From an uncultured Collinsella sp. (GTDB taxonomy: Bacteria; Actinomycetota; Coriobacteriia; Coriobacteriales; Coriobacteriaceae), in the NCBI GenBank assembly GCA_900553415.1, contig USDH01000025.1:1-14541 (forward strand): a stretch of DNA of 14,541 nt, read 5' to 3'. Under the pieces are notes generated by a model. The model was not told where the DNA came from, ran no database searches, and saw only the letters and a list, made by a program, of their open reading frames with translations. The translations under genes were made by a program, and so were the position numbers. Of the stretch, positions 5,793 to 11,522 are shown piece by piece; the stretch's first letter is position 1, and each line of letters begins with the position of its first letter.

Positions 5793-7367
5793 TTGAGCAT
5801 CACGCCCCTCGATAGCATCCGACGCACCATCGCCCGCCGCAACGGCGTCACCGACCCCACCGTATCGGGCGGGGCGCACGGGCAGGGCGGACGCATCGAG
5901 AACGGCCTGTTCCCCGCATCGCACACCGCCGAGGAGCTCGCACGAATCCAAGAGCTAAGCCAGCGTAACGCCGGCGGTCCCGACAGCAGCCAGGCTACAC
6001 GCCGTCGCCGCGAGCGCGATCGCCAGCCCGGCCCCATCCGCCGCATGGTCAATGCCTGGTGGAACCGCCTGCTCGGAGCCGTCTACGGCGGCGGCTTCTC
6101 CACGCAAGAAGCCGAGTACGAAGATCACGCCACCCGTCGCGACTACCTTTGGAATACCCTGGGCACCGCCGTATGGGGCATGGCGTTTCCCCTGCTCACC
6201 ATCGTGTCCACGCAGCTTGTGGGCGCCGAGGAAGCCGGCAAGTTCTCCATCGCCTTTGTCACCGGCACGCTCATCATGATCGCGTGCAACTACGGCGTGC
6301 GCAACTTTCAGGTCTCGGACATCGACGAAAAGACCTCCTTCGCCTCCTACCAGCTCAACCGCTGGCTCTGCGGAGCGCTCGCGCTGGCATGCGGCCTGGT
6401 ATACAGCAGCGCCCGCGGCTACGATGCGCAGATGGCCACGATCGGCCTGGGCGTCTACCTCTATAAGGTGATCGACGGCATCGCCGACGTGTACGAGGGC
6501 CGCCTGCAGCAGGCCGACAAGCTCTATTTGGCAGGCATGAGCCAAACGCTGCGTTCCGCCGGCGTCATCGCGGTCTTTAGCGTGGCACTGTTCCTCACGC
6601 GCAGCATGCCCATCGCGGCCATGGCCATGGGCATCGCCGCGATTGCCTCGCTCGTACTGGTCACCGCCCCGCTCGCCCTGCTCGAAACCGAAAAATCACG
6701 CCGCATGAGTCTGCGCGAGGCTGGCCACCTGTTTGTCCAGTGCGCCCCGCTCTTTGGTGCGCTGTTCCTGTTCAACCTTATCGAGAGCATGCCCAAGTTT
6801 GTGATGGAGGGCACGCTGGCATACAAATATCAGCTGTACTTTAATGCACTGTTTTTTCCGGCGCAGGCCATTTTGTTGAGCATTGGATTTATCTATAAAC
6901 CGCAGCTCCTACGTCTGTCGAGCATTTGGGCGAATCCGCGCAAGCGTCGCCGCTTTGATCTGATTATTGTTGCCGTTATGGCACTGATCGTAGTCATTAC
7001 TGGAGCGTGCGCCGCATTTATGGCAGGCCCCGGCATTCCCCTCATGAGCTTTATGTACGGCCTCAACTTTGAGCGCTACCGCACGCTTGCACTGCTAATG
7101 GTTGTCGCCGGCGGCGTCACCGCGGCAATCGACTTTATCTATGCCATTATCACGGTGTTGCGCCACGCCGGCGATGTCACCAAGATCTACCTGATCTGCT
7201 TCGCCGTAAGCGTGGTGGTGCCGGTGATCCTGATTAAGCTGCTGGGTCTGATGGGCGCTGTGGTGAGCTACCTAGCCATCATGGCCCTACTCCTGGTGCT
7301 ACTGATTATCGAGTACGCCCACATCCGCCAACGCATCGAACGCGACCGCAACCCATACGGCGCCTAA
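5793..7367 (+). CDS. Polysaccharide/lipid flippase-like membrane protein (MOP superfamily) with Arg-rich N-terminal tail
   Basis: A 524-residue integral membrane protein resembling Wzx/PST-type flippases of the MATE/MVF/PST (MOP) superfamily, which move lipid-linked oligosaccharides across the cytoplasmic membrane. Residues 1-115 are hydrophilic and basic (RRRRERDR near 70-77) and should be cytoplasmic; from about 118 hydrophobic helices alternate with short loops to about 508, including NYGVRNFQVSDIDE at 166-179, typical of the first loop regions in this fold. The C-terminus is charged (HIRQRIERDRN). The start is TTG at 5793 with GAAAGGA seven bases upstream; no ATG fits better. The long cytoplasmic N-terminal extension is unusual, since most flippases begin within a few residues of helix 1. 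No glycosyltransferase genes are adjacent, so the substrate is unknown. The stop codon begins a 12-base segment (AATTAGCTGCCC) that recurs at 10459-10470. Confidence 0.75.
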   Translation: MSITPLDSIRRTIARRNGVTDPTVSGGAHGQGGRIENGLFPASHTAEELARIQELSQRNAGGPDSSQATRRRRERDRQPGPIRRMVNAWWNRLLGAVYGGGFSTQEAEYEDHATRRDYLWNTLGTAVWGMAFPLLTIVSTQLVGAEEAGKFSIAFVTGTLIMIACNYGVRNFQVSDIDEKTSFASYQLNRWLCGALALACGLVYSSARGYDAQMATIGLGVYLYKVIDGIADVYEGRLQQADKLYLAGMSQTLRSAGVIAVFSVALFLTRSMPIAAMAMGIAAIASLVLVTAPLALLETEKSRRMSLREAGHLFVQCAPLFGALFLFNLIESMPKFVMEGTLAYKYQLYFNALFFPAQAILLSIGFIYKPQLLRLSSIWANPRKRRRFDLIIVAVMALIVVITGACAAFMAGPGIPLMSFMYGLNFERYRTLALLMVVAGGVTAAIDFIYAIITVLRHAGDVTKIYLICFAVSVVVPVILIKLLGLMGAVVSYLAIMALLLVLLIIEYAHIRQRIERDRNPYGA

Positions 7368-7377
7368 TTAGCTGCCC
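7366..7377 (+). repeat. Partial copy of the AATTAGCTRCCC 3'-end repeat
   Basis: AATTAGCTGCCC starts in the flippase stop codon. The same 12 bases are found inverted at 10459-10470, and with one change at 7734-7745. Here only the right half of the 20-base repeat is present. A 12-base match could be chance, but its position at a gene end matches the other two copies. Confidence 0.4.
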
Positions 7378-7448
7378 CCGGTCACCGGAATTTGCGATGG
7401 AATCACCCCGGCTGGGGTCTCGTTGCGGACAATATGCATCACGCAAAA

Positions 7449-7571
7449 CTAAGTGAGTAGACTTTTGCCGAATCCCTGACCACACCGGCAAAACACAAGT
7501 CAATGACCTGCGGTTTTGTTGAGGCAAATTTGCCGGCTGCTCGGCATTTCCAAAAAAGCCTACTCACTTAG
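7449..7571. mobile_element. MITE-like 123-base element with terminal inverted repeats
   Basis: CTAAGTGAGTAG (7449-7460) and its exact reverse complement (7560-7571) bound a 123-base segment. Similarity of the two ends goes further inward (RCTTTT, then CCGGCAAA at matching distance), so the terminal repeats are imperfect and nearly 50 bases long. Inside are a hairpin TTTTGCCG/CGGCAAAA (7463-7470 with 7486-7493) and a perfect palindrome GGCAAATTTGCC (7523-7534). No ORF and no clear target-site duplication are seen. A non-autonomous transposable element or a folded dispersed repeat are the two readings. It makes up most of the gene-free interval 7368-7755; the rest of that interval holds a small GC hairpin (7405-7418), a terminator and a repeat. 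Confidence 0.55.
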
Positions 7572-7588
7572 CCAGCGGGCAGCCAAAA

Positions 7589-7631
7589 AAGAACCGTCGC
7601 GACGTCGTTTGACTCCGTTGCGACGGTTTTT
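7589..7631. terminator. Bidirectional Rho-independent terminator
   Basis: AACCGTCGC (7592-7600) pairs perfectly with GCGACGGTT (7620-7628) around a 19-base loop. T5 follows on the plus strand and T6 after the first pairing wobble on the minus strand, so it can stop transcripts from the flippase gene (+) and from the metallophosphatase gene (-), which converge here. Confidence 0.75.
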
Positions 7632-7725
7632 CGAGCATTTTCGCGCTGCCGAGGACGCAGACGCTCCTCATTTCTAGCGCTTACCGAGCAAGAAGGCGCT
7701 ACTCTTCGAAAGTAGTCAAAAAGCC

Positions 7726-7745
7726 CCGTCCCAAATTAGCTACCC
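7726..7745 (+). repeat. 20-base repeat CCGTCCCAAATTAGCTACCC
   Basis: This sequence matches 19 of 20 bases of the reverse complement of 10459-10478. It lies 10 bases past the metallophosphatase stop. Just to its left is an imperfect palindrome CTACTCTTCGAAAGTAG (7700-7716), possibly part of the same element. The two copies face each other across the phosphatase and antiporter genes. Confidence 0.6.
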
Positions 7746-7755
7746 TTTGCACCGA

Positions 7756-8595
7756 TTATTCGCCCGGGTTGATGTTCGCATAGAACTCGGCCCCGTCATC
7801 CAGGCGCAGGATGCCGACGCGGCCGAACTCGGAGCCGGTGGCGGCGGCGCAGTCGATATCGATGCGATCGGGCACGCCGGCGGTATCCTCGCCGCCCAGG
7901 CGCACAAAACGCCCCCGGCCCGATTCCTCATCGAGCCCCGCCAGGCCATCCACCACGCAATAGCGCCCAAGCGACACCGTGGGCGTGTGGCCGCTCACCA
8001 CGACCGGGCCCTCGCCCTCGGCAGAAAGCAGTCCCGTCGGCGCATCCCAATAGCCGTGACGAATCCACAGCAGGTCATCGGACGACTGCACCGCGAGCAT
8101 CTGCTGCAGCAGCTCGCGATCGGCACCCACCGCTCCGACGCCATCGGCACAATCGACGCCATGCTCAAGCAAAAACGCGCGCGCCGCCTTCATCTCGATT
8201 CCAGCATGTACCAGCAGATACGGGCGCTCCTCGGTCTCGGCCACCGCGTAGAGCGGCAGCGCGGCCATCCAACGCACGAGCTCCTCGTATGCCTCAAATT
8301 CCATGTCGTTGAGCTGCTCGCGCGTCGTCCAGCCACCGTTGATATCCCAGGTCTCGGCATCGAGCGGATCCTGGCCAATGATGGCATCGAGCATGATCTG
8401 CTCGTGATTACCCTTGAGCACGCGGGCGTTGGGCAGCGAGCGCACGAGCTTAATAACGCCGACCGGATCGGGCCCGCGATCGATCATGTCGCCCAGCACG
8501 TACAGCGTGTCGTCGGACGTCAACGAGATCTTAGACAGGGCCTCGTCAAGCGCACGCACGTGCCCGTGAGCATCAGATGTCACATAGATCGCCAT
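7756..8595 (-). CDS. PrpA/ApaH-like metallophosphatase
   Basis: A 279-residue calcineurin-like phosphoesterase of the PPP type, expected to use two metal ions to hydrolyse phosphoprotein or dinucleoside-polyphosphate substrates in the cytoplasm. All five metal-site motifs are present: DAHGH (8-12, in place of the usual DIHGH), GDMIDRG (35-41), GNHE (62-65), VHAGI (129-133) and SGHTP (201-205). The tail DRIDIDCAAATGSEFGRVGILRLDDG at about 243-268 corresponds to the family's IDTGAVYGG...L segment. Size and motifs fit PrpA/PrpB or bis(5'-nucleosyl)-tetraphosphatase-like enzymes; the exact substrate cannot be told. ATG at 8595 has AAGGAGAG about nine bases upstream. It is divergent from the antiporter gene and has its own candidate promoter in the shared 253-base region; its 3' end has the 20-base repeat and a shared terminator. 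Confidence 0.9.
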   Translation of the reverse strand: MAIYVTSDAHGHVRALDEALSKISLTSDDTLYVLGDMIDRGPDPVGVIKLVRSLPNARVLKGNHEQIMLDAIIGQDPLDAETWDINGGWTTREQLNDMEFEAYEELVRWMAALPLYAVAETEERPYLLVHAGIEMKAARAFLLEHGVDCADGVGAVGADRELLQQMLAVQSSDDLLWIRHGYWDAPTGLLSAEGEGPVVVSGHTPTVSLGRYCVVDGLAGLDEESGRGRFVRLGGEDTAGVPDRIDIDCAAATGSEFGRVGILRLDDGAEFYANINPGE

Positions 8596-8642
8596 GGTAC
8601 GCCTCTCCTTGCATTGCGGCCGAAGCCCGGCGCCGCAACTAA

Positions 8643-8708
8643 AACTTCAAGTTGAACTTAAACGTTACCCATTGTACTCCGTTGCAATAAAGCTGGAAAG
8701 GGTTTCCA
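8643..8708 (-). promoter_or_regulatory. Candidate metallophosphatase promoter with two dyads
   Basis: On the minus strand TTTCCA (8694-8699) and TACAAT (8671-8676) form a -35/-10 pair with 17-base spacing; the expected start is near 8664. The -35 lies in a perfect dyad TGGAAA-GGG-TTTCCA (8694-8708). Just after the start, AACTT-C-AAGTT-G-AACTT (8643-8659) gives two overlapping dyads. Either could be a repressor site shared with the divergent antiporter gene. No good promoter was found for the antiporter itself. Confidence 0.45.
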
Positions 8709-8848
8709 AGCAGAGGCAAAGACGGCAGCCGTCTATGACGATATCGCGCACGCCCGCAATCCAACCCCATAAACCCACCATCTTTGGGTACAAATAACCG
8801 CAGACAACTGACCGTGCCACGCCAACCACCCAGGAGCGGACACCATCC

Positions 8849-10450
8849 ATGAACCAGATCCTTCTCTTTATCGGCCTCGTTATTATTCTGTGCCTGACCA
8901 TCAAGCCCGTCGGCAAAAAACTCCCCTTCCCCACCCTGCTCATCTTTATCGCGCTCGGCATGCTGTTGGGCGTCAACGGCCCGGCTCACATCGACTTTAG
9001 CGACTACGCGCTCACCGAAACCGTCTGCAGCACGGCGCTGCTGTTCATCATGTTCTACGGCGGTTTTAACACCAACATCGACCGTGCCAAGCCCGTCGCC
9101 GCGCCTGCGGTGCTGCTGAGCACGCTCGGCGTCGTCATCACTGCCGGCATTACCGGCGTGTTCGCGCACTTTGTACTGGGCTTCGACTGGATCGGCGGCC
9201 TGCTGCTGGGATCGGTTGTGGCGTCCACCGACGCGGCCAGCGTCTTTAGCGTTCTGCGCGAGCACAGCCTTTCGCTGAGGGGCGGCACCGACTCGCTGCT
9301 CGAGGTCGAATCGGGCTCCAACGACCCCGTCGCCTACATGCTCACCGCCGTGCTCGCCACACTCGCAGCCGGCGGCGACATCAACATTCCCACACTGCTG
9401 GCCAAGCAGATTATCCTGGGCGTGGGCCTGGGCCTTGCCATCGGCTGGGCGGCGGGCCACCTGATTGAACGCGCACGCGCAACAGCCGAGGGCGCGCAGA
9501 CCATCTTTTTGTTCGCCGTGGCAATCGTCGCCTACGCGCTGCCGAGCTACCTGGGCGGCAACGGCTTTTTGGCCGTGTACCTGGCCGGCATTGTGCTGGG
9601 CGCGAGCGACATCACCGGCAAGGTCGAGCTGGCGCACTTCTTTGACACCCTCACCGAGATGGCCGAGATGACCATCTTCTTTTTGCTGGGCCTACTCGTC
9701 ACGCCCGCGCGCCTGCCGCAAATGCTGCTACCCGGCCTGGCGCTCATGGCGTTTATGCTCTTCGTGAGCCGCCCCATCGCCGTGGGCCTGCTGCTGGTGC
9801 CCTTTAAGACCAACCCTCGCCAGGTTGCGCTCGTAAGCTGGGCGGGTCTGCGCGGCGCGGCTTCGGTCGTATTTAGTCTCTTTGCCGTGGTAACCGGTGT
9901 TCCCGGTGGTCACGACCTGTTTGACCTGGTGTTTGTGATTGCCGTGTCAAGCATTGTGGTGCAGGGCTCGCTGCTGCCAGCAGTGGCGAAGAAACTCGAT
10001 ATGATCGACGCGGAAGGCGACGTGCGCCGCACCTTTAACGATTACCGCGACGAGGACGGCATGTCGTTCGTCAAGCTCAAGATGGGAGCTGGACATCCGT
10101 TTGCCGGACGTTCGCTCGCCGACATTGGCAGTGCGGCGGACATGCTTGTGGTTCTGGTGCTGCGCGACGGCGCGCACCCCGTGCTGCCCAACGGCGATAC
10201 CGTGATCGAGGAAGGCGACCTTCTGGTTATGGCCGCCCCGACGTTTGAAGAGCGTGCCGAGGTTACGCTGCGCGAGGTCACCGTGACCCCCCACGGTCGC
10301 CTGGCCGGCCAGCGCCTGCGCGATGTGCCGCAAGGCAAGCATCCGTTTATTGTGGTGATGCTCAAGCGCGAAGGCCAGACGATCATCCCCGATGGCAACA
10401 CCCTCATATACGCCGGCGACGAAGCCGTCATCGCCACGCTGGCGTCGTAG
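8849..10450 (+). CDS. CPA1-family K+/H+ (or Na+/H+) antiporter with RCK_C domains, NhaP2/CvrA-like
   Basis: A 533-residue membrane antiporter that exchanges cytoplasmic potassium or sodium for protons. Residues 1-385 give about twelve hydrophobic helices, with the CPA1 motifs STDAASVFSVLR at 126-137 and LEVESGSNDP at 151-160 (the ND pair of the ion site), and SWAGLRGAASVVFSLFA later in the fold. Two soluble RCK_C/TrkA_C-like units follow, about 402-462 (KMGAGHPFAGRSL...EEGDLLVMAA) and 473-531 (PHGRLAGQRLRD...YAGDEAVIATL); they probably sense a nucleotide or ion and gate transport, as in NhaP2-type proteins. ATG at 8849 gives the expected N-terminus, but the AGGAG site is 12 bases away, longer than usual. 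No strong terminator follows; the stop is 14 bases from the end of the convergent DUF3800 gene. Confidence 0.92.
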   Translation: MNQILLFIGLVIILCLTIKPVGKKLPFPTLLIFIALGMLLGVNGPAHIDFSDYALTETVCSTALLFIMFYGGFNTNIDRAKPVAAPAVLLSTLGVVITAGITGVFAHFVLGFDWIGGLLLGSVVASTDAASVFSVLREHSLSLRGGTDSLLEVESGSNDPVAYMLTAVLATLAAGGDINIPTLLAKQIILGVGLGLAIGWAAGHLIERARATAEGAQTIFLFAVAIVAYALPSYLGGNGFLAVYLAGIVLGASDITGKVELAHFFDTLTEMAEMTIFFLLGLLVTPARLPQMLLPGLALMAFMLFVSRPIAVGLLLVPFKTNPRQVALVSWAGLRGAASVVFSLFAVVTGVPGGHDLFDLVFVIAVSSIVVQGSLLPAVAKKLDMIDAEGDVRRTFNDYRDEDGMSFVKLKMGAGHPFAGRSLADIGSAADMLVVLVLRDGAHPVLPNGDTVIEEGDLLVMAAPTFEERAEVTLREVTVTPHGRLAGQRLRDVPQGKHPFIVVMLKREGQTIIPDGNTLIYAGDEAVIATLAS

Positions 10451-10458
10451 CGGCCACA

Positions 10459-10478
10459 GGGCAGCTAATTTGGGACGG
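10459..10478 (-). repeat. 20-base repeat, inverted copy, covering the DUF3800 stop codon
   Basis: On the minus strand this reads CCGTCCCAAATTAGCTGCCC, 19/20 identical to 7726-7745. It encodes the last codons (A-V-P-N) and TAG stop of the DUF3800 gene, and lies 9 bases past the antiporter stop. The C-terminus of DUF3800 may therefore be set by the repeat, not by its own ancestral sequence. Confidence 0.6.
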
Positions 10479-11142
10479 CCTTCTTTCTAACTTCTTTTAG
10501 TAAGCCTTTTTTAAACGCAGTACTACCACCAAAAAACTTCTGGTCAGTATTAGTCTGCTTATTTGCCTGATATTTCAGACTCGTGAACTCAATGGTACAG
10601 ACATAGTCCGCGGCCTGAGCCAAATAGTAATCCGATGAAGTTGTCGGCTTATAGATAACTGCATTTTTAGCCAAAGCGTAATCGATTGCCTTGTGAAGCG
10701 CACTCGAAACCGAACCCTGTCCTCCGTCGTAGTAAATCTTTACAGCATCAAACTGCTGAAACCAACTCAAATTGTCGAATATGAAATCGATGATTTCACG
10801 CCGCATCGCATCAGCAATCTGTTTAAGAGTTCGGTACCGACGCGTCTTGAATACAAACACCTTGTACGAGATGGGCAAATGTCGAAACATAACTCGAAAT
10901 AGTGAGAACAGCCTTTTTCTCTCGCTGATGCCCAAGTCCTTGAACTGATCTTTTCCATTCATGAGAGGAGAAGCATGGAACGGAAGAAGCGGCAATCCGC
11001 TTTCGGCTACCGCCCTTTCATATTTCTCTATTCCCTCAGCGATGGGAATATCTTGTTCATGAAAAACAAAGGCCACAAGATAGTATCTTTCACGAAGATC
11101 ATCGCTTCCAGATTCATCAATAAAGATACTCAGCTCTCGCAT
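10465..11142 (-). CDS. DUF3800 domain protein (predicted RNase H-like fold), AT-rich
   Basis: A 225-residue protein with the DUF3800 pattern: FIDESG at 7-12 right at the N-terminus, YYDGG at 137-141 and AQAADYVC at 175-182. These acidic residues (D9, E10, D139, D179) are placed as in RNase H-like nuclease folds, so a metal-dependent nucleic-acid cleaving role is plausible but unproven; the family is common on mobile and defence islands. The ATG at 11142 has AAGGA six bases upstream; the in-frame TTG at 11148 would leave no spacing. Two 60-base rows counted (10501-10560, 10741-10800) hold 22 G/C each (37%), against 41 of 60 in the antiporter row 9301-9360, which points to recent acquisition. 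Expression should come from the LexA-box promoter at 11219-11282 by read-through of the hairpin at 11157-11183, since only 14 bases separate that hairpin's U-run from the start codon. The stop codon is inside a dispersed repeat. Confidence 0.85.
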   Translation of the reverse strand: MRELSIFIDESGSDDLRERYYLVAFVFHEQDIPIAEGIEKYERAVAESGLPLLPFHASPLMNGKDQFKDLGISERKRLFSLFRVMFRHLPISYKVFVFKTRRYRTLKQIADAMRREIIDFIFDNLSWFQQFDAVKIYYDGGQGSVSSALHKAIDYALAKNAVIYKPTTSSDYYLAQAADYVCTIEFTSLKYQANKQTNTDQKFFGGSTAFKKGLLKEVRKKAVPN

Positions 11143-11156
11143 GGGCAATCCTTAAT

Positions 11157-11183
11157 AAAAAAGCCGGGGAAAACGTCCCCGGC
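11157..11183 (-). terminator. Strong terminator/attenuator abutting the DUF3800 ribosome site
   Basis: GCCGGGGA (11163-11170) pairs perfectly with TCCCCGGC (11176-11183) around a 5-base loop, and on the minus strand six T residues follow. Three bases later comes the AAGGA of the DUF3800 gene. No promoter fits between them, so transcripts must pass this hairpin to express DUF3800. It may end the brxL-operon transcript, create a short SOS-induced RNA, or act as an attenuator. Its GGGGACG strand also resembles the repeat cores at 3904-4040. Confidence 0.8.
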
Positions 11184-11218
11184 ACTTGGAAGCCCTCTCT
11201 TAAGAGATGACCACCTAG

Positions 11219-11282
11219 TTTATACCATGAAGTTGGACGTATGTTCAAGCATGAGTATAAAATACAAACATATGTTCGTCAA
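11219..11282 (-). promoter_or_regulatory. LexA-controlled (SOS) tandem promoters upstream of DUF3800
   Basis: Minus strand: TTGACG (11277-11282), 17 bases, TATACT (11254-11259) is a near-consensus promoter. Its spacer holds CGAACATATGTTTG (11265-11278), a full match to the Gram-positive/actinobacterial SOS box CGAACRNRYGTTYG. A second, weaker box TGAACATACGTCCA (11234-11247) lies 31 bases away, centre to centre, about three DNA turns. A second promoter, TTGAAC (11243-11248) with an extended -10 TGGTATAAA (-10 at 11219-11224, 18-base spacing), overlaps that box. Repression by LexA and induction on DNA damage are inferred from established SOS biology. Confidence 0.75.
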
Positions 11283-11297
11283 TAACAAAGATGGCCA

Positions 11298-11495
11298 TCA
11301 TTCAGCGTCATCGTCGACGGCAAAGTCGCGGAGGTCGAGGCCTTCGCGTTCGGCACGGGTCAGGAGCTCTTGGGGCGACTCATCCTCGATATCCACTACG
11401 TCGAGCATGGCGGCCGGAAAGCCCACGCCTGCTGCACTCCCCGCGCGGTCGAGCAGGCTCTCGCGCAGCTGATCTACATCAACTTCGATCTTCAT
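11298..11495 (-). CDS. Small acidic protein of unknown function, brxL operon
   Basis: I do not recognise this 65-residue protein. It begins MKIEVDVDQL, is predicted mostly helical, and is strongly acidic, ending DFAVDDDAE. The ATG at 11495 has GGGAGG seven bases upstream, a good ribosome site, and starts 27 bases after the stop of the 450-residue gene, so the two look co-transcribed. The in-frame upstream start at 11513 (six more residues) is less likely, because the ribosome site would then be inside the gene. The stop lies only 16 bases before the LexA-box promoter. Small acidic proteins in such places can be antitoxins, anti-defence DNA mimics or assembly factors; nothing here decides between these. 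Confidence 0.65.
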   Translation of the reverse strand: MKIEVDVDQLRESLLDRAGSAAGVGFPAAMLDVVDIEDESPQELLTRAEREGLDLRDFAVDDDAE

Positions 11496-11522
11496 GGTGA
11501 AACCTCCCGCCAAACCAGGCCC

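Noticed and set aside
7405..7418. ACCCC/GGGGT mini-hairpin as the flippase terminator
   Set aside because: Five-pair stem with no T-run after it; the hairpin at 7589-7631 is a much better terminator.
7747..8655. Plus-strand open frame of 302 codons over the metallophosphatase gene
   Set aside because: The minus strand holds all metallophosphatase motifs in order; the plus-strand frame has none.
8639..9637. Minus-strand open frame of 332 codons over the antiporter gene
   Set aside because: Antisense to a clear CPA1 antiporter; Gln/His/Arg/Ala-rich composition typical of a shadow frame, and no ribosome site.
11146..11148. TTG as the start codon of the DUF3800 gene
   Set aside because: It touches the AAGGA site with no spacing; the ATG six bases later has proper spacing and the usual family start just before FIDESG.
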